DNA from: Bacteroidales bacterium
GTDB taxonomy: Bacteria > Bacteroidota > Bacteroidia > Bacteroidales > Prolixibacteraceae
NCBI GenBank assembly: GCA_012729335.1
Contig: JAAYDJ010000028.1
Coordinates: forward strand, 62,001-126,000
Direction of reading: 5' to 3'
Length of the DNA stretch: 64,000 nucleotides
Shown here: positions 17,593 through 27,626 of the stretch, one piece after another
How the letters are laid out: each line of letters opens with the position of its first letter
Numbering within the stretch: the first letter of the stretch is position 1
Program-made: the position numbers and the translations under genes
The notes under the pieces: model-generated
The model's database searches: none
The model's input: only the letters and a program-made list of their open reading frames with translations
Told to the model about the DNA's origin: nothing

Positions 17593-20500
17593 ATGCCAAT
17601 AAATCCATTTCCAGAGGCCGGGGGGCTCTACCATCCCCGGAACGAACACGACAGTTGCGGCATTGGTTTTGTCGCCCACATCAAGGGGCAGTCCTCGCAT
17701 GAGATTATCCGCAGGGGGCTTGACGTCCTGCTCAATATGGATCACCGCGGAGCCACCAGCGCCGACAACGCCACGGGTGACGGGGCCGGCATCCTTATCC
17801 AGATCCCCCATACGTTTATCACCCGCACACTGGGCATCGACGTCGGGCTGCCCGGGCGGTATGCCACCGGACTGATATTCCTTCCGAAGATAGAAGAAGA
17901 AGCCGCCCTCTGCCTTGACGTCCTGAATCGCCATATCCATGACGAAGGCCTTGAACTCATTGGCTATCGCGATGTGCCTGTTGACCACACCGCCCCCGGA
18001 AAAATCGCCCTCACCACGGAACCGGCTATCAAACAGATCTTTGTGCGGAGTCACCTTGAACAGGATGCCCTGGAACGCAAACTCTTTGTCGTCCGCAAAC
18101 TTACCGAGCATACCATCCGCCAGTCGCACCTCTCCCAGAAAAGATGGTTTTACCAGCCCAGCTTCTCGAGCAAGGTGCTTATCTACAAGGGAATGTTCAC
18201 TCCCCGCCAGCTGATCGACTACTACGCTGATCTTTCCGACGAGCGGCTTACGAGCGCCATCGCCCTGGTCCATTCCCGTTTCAGCACCAACACCTTTCCG
18301 ACCTGGGATCTGGCCCAGCCCTTCCGGGTGATCGCCCACAACGGCGAAATCAACACCATCCGCGGGAACCGCCTCTGGATGCACGCCCGTGAAGCCCTCA
18401 TGAAGTCCGACTTCTTCGGCAGCGACCTCCAAAAGCTCCTCCCCATCATTGAACCCGGGAAATCGGACTCGGCATCTTTCGACAACACCCTGGAGTTCCT
18501 CCACCTCGCAGGGCGCTCCCTGCCCCATGCCCTCTGCATGATGATCCCCGAGTCGTTCAACGAGAAGAATCCCATCCCCGGGAGCCTGAAAGCCTTCTAC
18601 GAATACCACTCCACCATCATGGAACCCTGGGATGGCCCCGCCTCCATGATCTTCTCCGACGGCCGCTATATCGGGGGAACCCTCGACCGCAACGGCCTCC
18701 GCCCCTCCCGCTATGTGATCACCAACCACGACCTGATCGTCATGGGCTCAGAGGTGGGGGTCCAGAAATTCAAACCGGAGGAGATCAGGGAAAAGGGGCG
18801 CCTCCGCCCCGGCAAACTCCTCCTGGTCGACACCCAACTGGGGATCATCATTCCCGACACGGAGGTGAAAGACCAGCTCAGCAAGCGCAGCCCCTATGAG
18901 ATGTGGCTCAATGAAAACCGTACCCGCCTCGAGGACATAGACGTCAAGCAGCGGGTTCCCTACCATCTTGACCATTTTGAGACCTTTGCCAGGATATTCG
19001 GTTATAGTCGCGAGGACCTCCACGAAATCATCACCCCCATGGCGGCCTCAGCGGCTGAACCTACCCACTCCATGGGCAACGACACACCAATTCCCCTTTT
19101 TTCAAATAAACCCCGGCTCTTTTACGACTATTTCAAGCAAACCTTCGCACAGGTCACCAACCCGCCCATCGACTCCATCAGGGAAGGACTGGTCATGTCG
19201 CTCACCAATTACATCGGAGGACTCAACTCCAACATCCTGATGGAGACACCTGAACACTGCCGGCTCATCAAATTTGAATCGCCGCTGATTACCAACACCG
19301 ACCTGGGAAAAATCAAGGACCTCAAGGCCGAGATGTTCGTGCACCGCATTATTCCCATGGTCTTCAGGGTCAGTGAGGGGTATGAGGGTTTCCGCGCCGC
19401 CTTTGGGAAGCTGCTCACGGAAGCGGAGAAAGCGGTCGACGAAAAGAAAAACTACATCATTCTCAGCGACAGGGAAGTCTCGGCCGATTATGCCCCCATT
19501 CCCTCCCTGCTGGCGGTCGCGGCGGTACACCACCACCTCATCAGGGTCAAAAAAAGGATGCAGGTGGGGATTATTGTGGAGACGGGCGATGCCCGCGAGG
19601 TGAACCATTTCGCCCTTCTATTGGCTTACGGGGCCTCGGTCATCAACCCTTACCTGGCCTTTGCCGCCATCGACCACCTGGTGACAGAAGGCGCCATCGC
19701 CCTGGAATACAAGGAAGCCCGCAAAAACTATATCAAGTCGGTCGACAAGGGATTGTTGAAGGTATTCTCCAAGATGGGCATCTCCACCCTGCGCAGTTAC
19801 CATGGTTCCCAGGTGTATGAGGCGGTAGGGGTCAGCAAAGCGTTGATTGAGATGCACTTCACCGGCACTCCCTCCCGGATCAGTGGCATCGGCCTGGAAG
19901 AGATATGGCGCGAGACCATGCTCATCCATACGGAAGCCTTCCGGGAAGCCTCTCCCGGAGAGGGGTTCCGCTATGAGAGCACCGGCAGCAATGCCTGGCG
20001 TAAATACGGTGAACACCATGCCTGGAACCCCGAGACCATCGGGTTGCTCCAATGGTCGACACGGGCCAACGATTTTAATAAGTTCCGGGAGTTTACCGCC
20101 CTGGCCGACAGGGAAAGCAGTCGTCCGGCCTTTGTCAGGGGCTGTTTCAATCTGAAAAGAAATCCCATTCCCCTGGATGAGGTGGAACCCGAAGAACAGA
20201 TCATGAAGCGTTTTGTGACGGGGGCCATGTCTTACGGATCGATCAGCAGGGAGGCCCATGAGGCTCTGGCCATTGCCATGAATACCATCGGGGGGCGCAG
20301 CAACACCGGGGAGGGGGGTGAGGATCCCCAGCGTTTCGGCACCAACCGGCAGAGTGCCATCAAGCAGGTTGCCTCTGGGCGGTTCGGGGTGACCATCAAC
20401 TATCTCACCCATGCCGAAGAGCTGCAGATCAAGATTGCCCAGGGGGCCAAGCCGGGCGAAGGAGGTCAGCTCCCGGGCTATAAGGTCAACGAAATCATCG

Positions 20501-22116
20501 CCAAAACCCGCAACTCCACCCCGGGGATCACCCTGATCTCACCTCCGCCTCACCACGATATCTATTCCATTGAGGATCTGGCGCAGCTCATCTATGATCT
20601 GAAGAGTGCCAATCCGGGGGCCAGGGTGTCGGTGAAGCTGGTGGCCGAAGATGGGGTGGGCACCATTGCCGCAGGGGTCGCCAAGGCATACGCCGATCTG
20701 ATCACCATCTCGGGCGGAGAAGGAGGAACCGGTGCCAGTCCCCTGAGCAGCATCAAACATGCGGGGCTCCCCGCGGAGTTTGGGATTGCCGAAGCCCAGC
20801 AGACCCTGGTCATGAACCAGCTCCGGGGAAGGGTGCGCCTGCAGGTCGACGGCCAGCTGAAAACAGGCCGCGATGTGGTGGTCATGGGATGCCTCGGCGC
20901 CGAGGAGTTCGGCTTCGCCACCTCTGCCCTTATCGTCCTGGGATGCGTGATGATGCGCAAATGCCACCTCAATACCTGTCCGGCCGGCGTGGCCACCCAG
21001 GACCCCGAACTGCGCAAACGGTTCCTTGGCCGGTCAGAATACGTGGTCAACTATTTCCGGTTCCTGGCCAGGGAGATCCGCGGGTATCTGGCCGACATGG
21101 GTTTCCGGAGATTCGACGACATCGTGGGCCGTGCCGACCTTCTGGAGGTAAGCCCCCACGCCAGCCACTGGAAGATGAAAAATGCCGATTTCTCCTCCTT
21201 CCTGTACATGCCGGCGCAACCAGGTGAAGCCGACCTGCGGTGCACCACGGAGGCCATCCGATCCATCGGGGAGCACCCCGACAGGGTCCTTATCAGGGAG
21301 TCGGCCAGGGCGCTTAAGGCCAAAGAAAAGGTTTGGTTGTCACAGACCATCACCAATGTTGACCGGGCTGCCGGGGCCATGCTCTCGGGGCAGATCGCCC
21401 GCCGTTACGGCGAAGAGGGCCTTCCCGGGGATACCATCACCTGTCTCTTCCGGGGCACCGCCGGCCAGAGCTTCGGCGCCTTCCTGGCCAAAGGAGTCAC
21501 CTTCCGCCTCGAAGGCGATGCCAACGACTACTTCGGGAAAGGCCTCTCGGGAGGCAGACTCATCATCACTCCCCCTCCCGGATCCCCTTTTGCACCCGAA
21601 GAAAACATCATCATCGGCAACACTTCCCTGTATGGGGCCACCTCCGGAGAAGCCTATATCAGAGGGGTCGCCGGTGAACGCTTCTGCGTGCGCAACTCTG
21701 GCGCACGGGCGGTTGTCGAAGGGACCGGTGACCACGGCTGCGAATACATGACCGGAGGACGGGCCGTGATCCTGGGCCCCACAGGCCGCAACTTCGCCGC
21801 CGGAATGAGCGGAGGCATCGCCTATGTCCTCGACAACCACCATAACTTCGACTTCTTCTGCAACAAAGGCCTCGTGGAACTCCTCCCCGTCGAGGAACGC
21901 CCCGACATCCTCGAACTACAGGAACTGATCAGCAACCACCTCCTCTATACCCAGAGCTCCCTGGCCGCGAAAATCCTTACCGAATGGGAAGCTTTCCTGC
22001 CACGGTTCGTCAAGGTGATCCCCTTCGAATACAAAAAAGTGCTCGAAGAACAGAAACTCAGGGAACTCGAACGCAAACTGCAGCTCACCGAAGACAATCC
22101 TGCCATTCATGAGTAA
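17593..22116 (+). CDS. gltB: Glutamate synthase large (alpha) subunit
   Basis: GltB converts glutamine and 2-oxoglutarate to two glutamates, together with GltD. The 1507-residue length is normal for the family. A short propeptide precedes the catalytic Cys22 (NEHDSCGIGFVA), which starts the glutamine amidotransferase domain (about 22-430). The central domain follows, then the FMN-binding barrel (GGEGGTGASPLSSIKHAG), the 3Fe-4S cysteines (KCHLNTCPAG, about residue 1125) and the C-terminal GXGXG beta-helix domain (about 1240-1450, GTAGQSFGAFLAKGV). The neighbouring asnB, gltD and glnN complete ammonia assimilation through GS-GOGAT. The gap to gltD is filled by an 8-bp tandem array. Confidence 0.97.
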   Translation: MPINPFPEAGGLYHPRNEHDSCGIGFVAHIKGQSSHEIIRRGLDVLLNMDHRGATSADNATGDGAGILIQIPHTFITRTLGIDVGLPGRYATGLIFLPKIEEEAALCLDVLNRHIHDEGLELIGYRDVPVDHTAPGKIALTTEPAIKQIFVRSHLEQDALERKLFVVRKLTEHTIRQSHLSQKRWFYQPSFSSKVLIYKGMFTPRQLIDYYADLSDERLTSAIALVHSRFSTNTFPTWDLAQPFRVIAHNGEINTIRGNRLWMHAREALMKSDFFGSDLQKLLPIIEPGKSDSASFDNTLEFLHLAGRSLPHALCMMIPESFNEKNPIPGSLKAFYEYHSTIMEPWDGPASMIFSDGRYIGGTLDRNGLRPSRYVITNHDLIVMGSEVGVQKFKPEEIREKGRLRPGKLLLVDTQLGIIIPDTEVKDQLSKRSPYEMWLNENRTRLEDIDVKQRVPYHLDHFETFARIFGYSREDLHEIITPMAASAAEPTHSMGNDTPIPLFSNKPRLFYDYFKQTFAQVTNPPIDSIREGLVMSLTNYIGGLNSNILMETPEHCRLIKFESPLITNTDLGKIKDLKAEMFVHRIIPMVFRVSEGYEGFRAAFGKLLTEAEKAVDEKKNYIILSDREVSADYAPIPSLLAVAAVHHHLIRVKKRMQVGIIVETGDAREVNHFALLLAYGASVINPYLAFAAIDHLVTEGAIALEYKEARKNYIKSVDKGLLKVFSKMGISTLRSYHGSQVYEAVGVSKALIEMHFTGTPSRISGIGLEEIWRETMLIHTEAFREASPGEGFRYESTGSNAWRKYGEHHAWNPETIGLLQWSTRANDFNKFREFTALADRESSRPAFVRGCFNLKRNPIPLDEVEPEEQIMKRFVTGAMSYGSISREAHEALAIAMNTIGGRSNTGEGGEDPQRFGTNRQSAIKQVASGRFGVTINYLTHAEELQIKIAQGAKPGEGGQLPGYKVNEIIAKTRNSTPGITLISPPPHHDIYSIEDLAQLIYDLKSANPGARVSVKLVAEDGVGTIAAGVAKAYADLITISGGEGGTGASPLSSIKHAGLPAEFGIAEAQQTLVMNQLRGRVRLQVDGQLKTGRDVVVMGCLGAEEFGFATSALIVLGCVMMRKCHLNTCPAGVATQDPELRKRFLGRSEYVVNYFRFLAREIRGYLADMGFRRFDDIVGRADLLEVSPHASHWKMKNADFSSFLYMPAQPGEADLRCTTEAIRSIGEHPDRVLIRESARALKAKEKVWLSQTITNVDRAAGAMLSGQIARRYGEEGLPGDTITCLFRGTAGQSFGAFLAKGVTFRLEGDANDYFGKGLSGGRLIITPPPGSPFAPEENIIIGNTSLYGATSGEAYIRGVAGERFCVRNSGARAVVEGTGDHGCEYMTGGRAVILGPTGRNFAAGMSGGIAYVLDNHHNFDFFCNKGLVELLPVEERPDILELQELISNHLLYTQSSLAAKILTEWEAFLPRFVKVIPFEYKKVLEEQKLRELERKLQLTEDNPAIHE

Positions 22117-22120
22117 TTTC

Positions 22121-22230
22121 TCTGAAATTATGATATTCTTTTATTCTGACATTCAGATATTCTGATATTCTGATATTTTTTATTTTATAACATTCTGATA
22201 TTCAAATATTCTAATCTTCTTATCTTCCTC
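22121..22230 (+). repeat. Array of 8-bp repeats filling the gltB-gltD gap
   Basis: After the gltB stop codon, the sequence reads as consecutive 8-mers of the consensus TCTGATAT: seven units, a 17-nt break, then five more units that run into the gltD start codon. The last units decay to TCTTATCT and TCCTCATG. On the opposite strand the unit is ATATCAGA, the same octamer (rotated) as in a second array at 30882. The array leaves no room for a purine-rich ribosome site before gltD. Confidence 0.85.
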
Positions 22231-23670
22231 ATGGGTGATCCAAAAGGTTTTATGAAAATTGCGCGGAAGGATGGCGGCTACAGGCCGGTCAGCGAGCGCA
22301 TCTATGATTACGGAGAAGTAGAGCAGACCCTTGACGAAGGGGACCGCCGCCAACAGGCGGCGCGTTGCATGGACTGCGGGGTTCCCTTCTGTCATTGGGG
22401 TTGCCCGGTGGGGAGTAAGATTCCCGAGTGGCAGGATGCCCTCTACCGGGGCGACTATGCCCAGGCTTACCAGGTTCTCCATTCGACCAATCCATTCCCT
22501 GAGTTTACAGGGAGGGTGTGTCCCGCACCCTGTGAGAAGGCGTGTGTGCTGGCCATCCACGAGGAGGCGGTGACCATTCGCGAAAATGAGTGTGCCACCG
22601 TGGAAAGGGCCTTTGACCTGGGATGGATCCTTCCCGCCCCGCCTCCTGTGCGCAGCGGCCGCAGCGTGGCCATCGTGGGTTCAGGACCCGCGGGACTGGC
22701 GGCAGCAGACCTCCTCAACAAAGCAGGACATGCGGTCACCGTCTTCGAAAAAAGCGACGCCCCCGGAGGATTGCTCCGCTATGGCATCCCTGACTTCAAA
22801 CTGGCCAAGAACGTCATCGACCGGAGAATCGACCTCTTCCGGAAGGAGGGCATTCATTTCCGCACAGGGATAACCATCGGGCAGGAGATCTCCGGCAAGG
22901 AACTCCTGGAGGGCTTCGATGCGGTGCTGCTCGCTGTGGGGGCCGGAAAACCCCGCGACCTCACTGTGGAAGGAAGGGATCTTAAAGGGATTCACCAGGC
23001 GATGGACTACCTCACCCAGCAAAATAAAATCGTGGCAGGAGCGGAAATCCCTGAAAACGAAAGGATCACTGCCCGGGGCAAAAAAGTGGTGGTGATCGGT
23101 GGTGGGGATACGGGATCCGACTGTGTGGGCACCGCCATCCGCCAGAAAGCGGAAAGCGTCACCCAGATCGAAATCCTTCCCCAGCCTCCCGGGAAAAGAG
23201 GTGACGGTAATCCCTGGCCCTGGTGGCCCCAGACCCTGCGTACTTCCAGTTCCCATCTTGAAGGGTGCACCCGGCTCTGGAGCCTGGCTACCCGCCGGTT
23301 CACCGGCAGCGAAGGCCAAATCACAGGAATCGAAACCATCGGTACCGCGTGGGCCAGCGACGGCAATGGCCGGATGACCATGAAGGAAATCCCGGGCAGC
23401 GAAGCCTTCCTCGAGGCCGACATGGTCCTGCTGGCCATGGGATTCACCATGCCCGTCCACGAAGGATTGCTCGAAGAACTGGGGGTGGAATACGATGCAC
23501 GGGGGAATGTGAAGGCCACCCCACACAAGAAGACCTCCCTGGAAAAGGTCTTCGTGGCAGGCGATGCCGAAAGAGGCGCCAGCCTGGTCGTCTACGCCAT
23601 TGAATCGGGGAAGAACGCCGCCACGGCCATGCATGAGTGGCTGGCCCAACCGGGTTCTGAAAACTGGTAA
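22231..23670 (+). CDS. gltD: Glutamate synthase small (beta) subunit
   Basis: GltD supplies electrons from NAD(P)H to GltB. The 479-residue protein begins MGDPKGFMKIARK, as the family does. The N-terminal cysteines for iron-sulfur clusters are present (CMDCGVPFCHWGCPVGSKIP and CPAPCEKACVL). The FAD-binding motif VAIVGSGPAGLAAADLL is near residue 147, and the NADPH-binding motif VVVIGGGDTGSDCVG near residue 285. It is 114 bp after gltB, with the whole gap taken up by 8-bp repeats, so co-transcription is likely but tight translational coupling is not. It is convergent with the next gene. Confidence 0.97.
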   Translation: MGDPKGFMKIARKDGGYRPVSERIYDYGEVEQTLDEGDRRQQAARCMDCGVPFCHWGCPVGSKIPEWQDALYRGDYAQAYQVLHSTNPFPEFTGRVCPAPCEKACVLAIHEEAVTIRENECATVERAFDLGWILPAPPPVRSGRSVAIVGSGPAGLAAADLLNKAGHAVTVFEKSDAPGGLLRYGIPDFKLAKNVIDRRIDLFRKEGIHFRTGITIGQEISGKELLEGFDAVLLAVGAGKPRDLTVEGRDLKGIHQAMDYLTQQNKIVAGAEIPENERITARGKKVVVIGGGDTGSDCVGTAIRQKAESVTQIEILPQPPGKRGDGNPWPWWPQTLRTSSSHLEGCTRLWSLATRRFTGSEGQITGIETIGTAWASDGNGRMTMKEIPGSEAFLEADMVLLAMGFTMPVHEGLLEELGVEYDARGNVKATPHKKTSLEKVFVAGDAERGASLVVYAIESGKNAATAMHEWLAQPGSENW

Positions 23671-23723
23671 TGCCGGTGAACGGAAGCTTCATCGACCTAT
23701 GTACAACTGCTGGCCTGTGCCGG

Positions 23724-24590
23724 TCAGCGTTTTCCGGCGGGCAGCGTGATTCCCGGGGCCATCTGGAGCTGAAGGGCGGCCACCGGCACCGTGGCTTGGC
23801 CTCCCGAAACCTTCACCCACGCCAGTGCGGCCGTCACGCTTCCTGAAAAGTGAAGCGTGAACCACGGAGAAACCGCCACCCGATGCGAAATACCTCCCAA
23901 CACGACCGGCCCCGCCAGATAATAACCGTTATTGAACAAGCCGCCCCGTTCGTCGTGACGCTTACCGCGTACCACACTCTCGGGATGGGCCACAACCACC
24001 CCCGCACCTACCCGCCAATCCAATGCCCCCCGGCGAAAAAGCCGGTTCACCAACAGCTGGTTATAACCATGCGACACCGAGAAACGCTCCACTTCAGCTG
24101 GCGTATTCTCCAGATAGACCTTCAGATGGTTCATCTCGGCCTCCCACCCCTGGCCGCCGTTAATAAAACCCATCCTGACACTGTAATAAAGGGGCAGTTT
24201 AAACGAGGCGGTCTGATAACGCGCCCAAAGGGAGATCTCCTCAAATCCTTCCTGTCTGATGGAAAGAGGCACCGGAGGTACCCAGCTGAAACCCGGAGCT
24301 ACCTCCAGAAAATACCTCCTGCCGGAGGTATCACCGCTGATCACCTCCTCCGGAATGATCTCCACCGAAGATTCCACCGAAGACGCCAGCGAAGGCTCCA
24401 GCGAAGGCTCCACCGCCGGAAATACGGAAGCGGCCGCAGTTCCGCACGTCCCACACCATAACCCGGCCAGCACCCACATGACCCGCCAGGGAACCACCAT
24501 CGCCATCCTGACGACCACTCCCCACAGTGCCGGTATCTGTTTCCTATCCATCTGCCACACGTTTTGCCTTCGTTTTCTCATCCCGGGCAT
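23724..24590 (-). CDS. Putative outer-membrane beta-barrel protein
   Basis: I do not recognise a named family. The 288-residue frame has a hydrophobic N-terminal stretch (about 24-52, MVVPWRVMWVLAGLWCG) that is probably a signal peptide, so the true start may be one of the internal ATG codons (MAMVVPW or later). A low-complexity segment follows (repeats of EPS and SSVE). The rest alternates aromatic, hydrophobic and polar residues (RYFLEVAPGFSWVPPVPL, GGQGWEAEMNHLKVYLEN, SPWFTLHFSGSVTAALAWVK) as in small outer-membrane beta-barrels. The WEAEMNHLKVY segment with a conserved-looking His could be functional. It is transcribed alone, convergent with gltD. Confidence 0.6.
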   Translation of the reverse strand: MPGMRKRRQNVWQMDRKQIPALWGVVVRMAMVVPWRVMWVLAGLWCGTCGTAAASVFPAVEPSLEPSLASSVESSVEIIPEEVISGDTSGRRYFLEVAPGFSWVPPVPLSIRQEGFEEISLWARYQTASFKLPLYYSVRMGFINGGQGWEAEMNHLKVYLENTPAEVERFSVSHGYNQLLVNRLFRRGALDWRVGAGVVVAHPESVVRGKRHDERGGLFNNGYYLAGPVVLGGISHRVAVSPWFTLHFSGSVTAALAWVKVSGGQATVPVAALQLQMAPGITLPAGKR

Positions 24591-24745
24591 CTTCGTTCTT
24601 AGATTGAATTAATGCTCCCTCTGCTGCAGGAACCCCTTCACACTTATGGTCAAGGCGATATCCCCGGCATTTAGTAGGGTTAATTTACCCATTTTCCCGC
24701 AAAAAAAGGTAATTTTACCCCCTGATTCATTAAAAACCGCGAGAT

Positions 24746-25186
24746 ATGTTAAAAGCAGAGATACACACCGTGAAAGGGGTGATGAAAGTCGATTTTTATG
24801 AGAAGGATGCCCCGGGAACGGTGGCTAATTTTGTCAAACTTTCGAAGGCTGGTTTTTACGACGGACTCACCTTTCACCGGGTGATTCCTGACTTTGTGAT
24901 CCAGGGGGGCTGCCCCAATGGCAATGGCATGGGCGGACCGGGTTACACCATTAAGTGTGAGTTGGATGGAGAGAACCAGTACCATGACAGAGGGGTACTC
25001 AGCATGGCCCATGCCGGCCGCAATACCGGAGGTTCACAGTTCTTCATCTGCCACAGCCGCCGCAACACCGCCCACCTCGACCGCAAACACACCTGTTTCG
25101 GCAAAGTGGCCGAAGGCCTCGAAGTCATTGACCTGATCAGGCAGGGCGATAAAATCGAAAAAATCGTCATCCTCGAAGAGGAATAG
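24746..25186 (+). CDS. Cyclophilin-type peptidyl-prolyl cis-trans isomerase
   Basis: The enzyme speeds up cis-trans isomerisation at proline bonds. The 146-residue protein is a compact bacterial cyclophilin without a signal peptide, so it is probably cytoplasmic. Family motifs are clear: [38 protein letters not shown] and [17 protein letters not shown]. The active-site Arg (in FHRVIP) and the substrate-pocket residues Gln and Phe (in SQFFI) are present; the usual Trp of the cyclosporin site is His here (LDRKHTCFG), as in many bacterial members. It stands alone, with its stop codon 2 bp from the stop of the convergent nfeD gene. Confidence 0.95.
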   Translation: MLKAEIHTVKGVMKVDFYEKDAPGTVANFVKLSKAGFYDGLTFHRVIPDFVIQGGCPNGNGMGGPGYTIKCELDGENQYHDRGVLSMAHAGRNTGGSQFFICHSRRNTAHLDRKHTCFGKVAEGLEVIDLIRQGDKIEKIVILEEE

Positions 25187-25188
25187 CA

Positions 25189-26583
25189 CTAAGTGGCTTC
25201 TGATGCCTCCACATAAAGCTGAGTGGCTTCCACGCGGGTGACCACGATGGCCGATCCTTTGTCTATGAATTCTCCGGCGGTCACGGCATCATAAACCTCG
25301 TCGCCGATCACTACTTTCCCGGAGGGGCGGAGCACTGTTTGGGCAGTTCCTGTTTTCCCAATCAGGGTGAGAAGGGCGTTGTCGATGCTGACATACCCCT
25401 GGCTCACCTCCTGGACGGTTTGCAGGGCCAGTTTTCCCAGGGGGCCTTTTCGTGCCGAGAAAAGGCGGTCGCCCAGCCAGAGGGCCAGCCCCAGTCCAGC
25501 CGTCACCCCCGTGAAGACAGTGGTCACGGCGATCCCGGCTTTCCAGAGGTTCACCCCCTCGAAGTTAAACCGCACATTATGCAGCAAACTCAGCACCAGT
25601 CCCAGGAAAACCAATGAAATTCCGAGGATCCCCGCCACCCCGAAGCCCGGGAGGACGAAAATCTCCACAGCCAGCAGGATCAGTCCCGCAATAAAGAGAA
25701 GGATTTCCCAGTTTTCGGCCAGCCCTTCCAGGTACAAAGGGGCAAAATAGAGAATGGCGCCCAGGATGGCCACCCCCAGCGGGAAACCGATACCCGGACT
25801 TTGCATCTCGAAATAGATTCCCCCGACAATGGCCATGATCAACAATCCCGACACCACCGGGTGGACCAGGAATCCGATGATTCTTTCGATAAAGGAGGGT
25901 TTATACTCTTCGATGCGGGCATTCTCAAATCCTGTTTTCCGGAGCACCTCTTCCACATTTTCGGCCACTCCTTCGCAATAGCCGTGTTTCATGGCCTCTT
26001 CGGGGGTGAAGGTAAGCACCTTCCCGGTGTCAATAATTCCGGGAATGGCCACCGCCGGATCGACCATCGCCTCGGCGATCCGGGGATCGCGGCGCCAGTT
26101 GATCAGGGTATCGGCGCCTGTCACCAGGGTGTCTCTCCCGTGGGCTTCCGCGGTAGCCCGCATCGTAGACCGCATGTAGCTCTGGTATTTGTCGGGCATT
26201 GGCGTGCCCGTCTGGTTGACCACCGTGGCCGCCCCGATACTGCCCCCCGGCCGCATGTAAATACTGTCACAGGCTATGGAAATCAGCGCCCCCGCCGAAG
26301 CCGCATTGTTGTCCACAAAGACCACCACCGGAATTTCGCTCTGCAGTATCCGCGTGCGAATCGAATCGGCATCCAGCACCGTCCCCCCGTAAGTGTTCAT
26401 ATGGATCAGAAACAGCCCTGCCCCCAGGGAATCGGCAGCCGCAAAGGCTTGCTGCGTCTGCCGCCAGGTCGCCCGCGTGATCTCCTGCTTGATGTTCAGT
26501 TTATATACCAGCTTCTCTTCAGCAAAGCCGTGACCCGCCATAAAACAGGCCAGCCATACCAACAGAAATATCTTTCGTCTCAT
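25189..26583 (-). CDS. NfeD long form: ClpP-like membrane serine protease with OB domain
   Basis: The start is the ATG opening a signal peptide (MRRKIFLLVWLACFMAGHGFA); the frame extends upstream but that part looks non-coding. Of 464 residues, 22-200 form a ClpP/SppA-like protease domain with GGTVLDADSIR and the nucleophile Ser96 in NNAASAGAL; Lys132 (MPDKYQ) is placed as the general base. About five transmembrane helices follow (235-375), then a soluble OB-fold domain (about 400-464, GKTGTAQTVLRPSGKVVIGD). This is the long form of NfeD, known in archaea and bacteria to cleave hydrophobic ends of membrane proteins such as stomatins. No stomatin-type partner is next to it here. Confidence 0.92.
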   Translation of the reverse strand: MRRKIFLLVWLACFMAGHGFAEEKLVYKLNIKQEITRATWRQTQQAFAAADSLGAGLFLIHMNTYGGTVLDADSIRTRILQSEIPVVVFVDNNAASAGALISIACDSIYMRPGGSIGAATVVNQTGTPMPDKYQSYMRSTMRATAEAHGRDTLVTGADTLINWRRDPRIAEAMVDPAVAIPGIIDTGKVLTFTPEEAMKHGYCEGVAENVEEVLRKTGFENARIEEYKPSFIERIIGFLVHPVVSGLLIMAIVGGIYFEMQSPGIGFPLGVAILGAILYFAPLYLEGLAENWEILLFIAGLILLAVEIFVLPGFGVAGILGISLVFLGLVLSLLHNVRFNFEGVNLWKAGIAVTTVFTGVTAGLGLALWLGDRLFSARKGPLGKLALQTVQEVSQGYVSIDNALLTLIGKTGTAQTVLRPSGKVVIGDEVYDAVTAGEFIDKGSAIVVTRVEATQLYVEASEAT

Positions 26584-26717
26584 CAGGTTGATTTTATAAC
26601 AGCGTAAAAATAAACGATTCAGTCCAGGATTCACGATACCGCGGCCACTGCACATTTCAGGCTATGAAGTTACTGAATATTCCCGGCAGATGGTGAATCC
26701 TGCCGTGGTTTTCACCT

Positions 26718-27479
26718 TCAGATTTGCTCCAGTCCGGCAGCCAGCTCCAGGAAACGGCGCATCCCCTCCCGCTTTGGTTCGTCAAGGGCATAACTGATGT
26801 TTTCCGTGAAATAGGCGAATATATCCACCCCGGGATAGTTTTCCTTTTCCATCACTTCCACCTGCGGAATATTTCCGATTCCGGCCGACAGGGCCGCGTT
26901 AAGCCTGCCGGCAAACGCCACGGGCAGGGCCCGGCAGCTCACCCACACGGCGAAGACGAAGGGAAGCCCCGTGAACCGGTACCATTCCGCAGAAAGATCA
27001 TAGATGAACGGGAATCGCTTTTCGGCTTCGAAAACCCGGTCGCCGATGACCACGCCGGCGGTGGTGCCCCTGATGGTCGCCCTTTCAAATCCGGGGCTCC
27101 CGGGCAGCCACTGCCAGGTTTTCATCCAGAAATGGCGGGCCAGCACCCGCACCAGCAATACCGACGAACGCGACTGGTAGTCCAGGACCACCTCCCTGAT
27201 CTGCTCCAGAGGTACCTCGCTGGCCAGAACCACCGTTCTGACCGGCCCCACAGCCCCGATACAATAATCGCTGACCAGGTGGTACTCCGGCAAATCGGTC
27301 AGCGCTCCCACCGGCACCAACCCCGCGTCGGCCTCCCCTGAAACCAGCCGGGCTGCCGTCTTCGAGGGAATGTCCAAAAACAACTCCATCTCCCGCCCCG
27401 GAACAGAATGCTCCAGTCCGTACACAAACGGCCGGCTGTTCAGGTAGGAAATCAATGATAACTTGTACTTTTTCTCCAT
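26718..27479 (-). CDS. mqnA: Chorismate dehydratase MqnA, futalosine pathway
   Basis: MqnA dehydrates chorismate to 3-enolpyruvylbenzoate, the first step of the futalosine route to menaquinone. From the ATG giving MEKKYKLSLISYLNSRPF the protein is 253 residues, normal for the family; the in-frame extension upstream is not needed. The LSLISYLNSRPFVYGLE start and the segment SGEADAGLVPVGAL, with DYQSRSSVLLVRVLA and GVVIGDRVFEAEKRFPFIYDL further on, fit the periplasmic-binding-protein-like fold of MqnA/MqnD. Other mqn genes are not in the window, as is common for this scattered pathway. It implies menaquinone-based respiration, probably anaerobic. It is divergent from purB. Confidence 0.88.
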   Translation of the reverse strand: MEKKYKLSLISYLNSRPFVYGLEHSVPGREMELFLDIPSKTAARLVSGEADAGLVPVGALTDLPEYHLVSDYCIGAVGPVRTVVLASEVPLEQIREVVLDYQSRSSVLLVRVLARHFWMKTWQWLPGSPGFERATIRGTTAGVVIGDRVFEAEKRFPFIYDLSAEWYRFTGLPFVFAVWVSCRALPVAFAGRLNAALSAGIGNIPQVEVMEKENYPGVDIFAYFTENISYALDEPKREGMRRFLELAAGLEQI

Positions 27480-27595
27480 AATTCCGCCGGGGTCGCCCCC
27501 CATTGACCTGCCTAAATTAAAAATTATCATTGTTCCGGAACATTAAAAAAGTCATACCCGGCTTCCGCCTCCTGATTTCTTTCTCTGCTTTTTGC

Positions 27596-27603
27596 TACCT
27601 TTG
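27596..27603 (+). promoter_or_regulatory. -7 promoter element of purB
   Basis: TACCTTTG matches TAnnTTTG exactly and is followed by C, as is common in the phylum. It is 23 bp before the purB start codon, giving a leader of about 17 nt. The -33 region has TTTC rather than TTG. Confidence 0.5.
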
Positions 27604-27626
27604 CCGGAATCTCATAAATTACCTTC

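Noticed and set aside
17563-18729. A 388-codon minus-strand frame opposite gltB
   Set aside because: It covers the amidotransferase domain of GltB on the other strand and resembles no family.
22121-22230. The 8-bp array as a CRISPR array
   Set aside because: Units are contiguous, with no spacers, and no cas genes are in the window.
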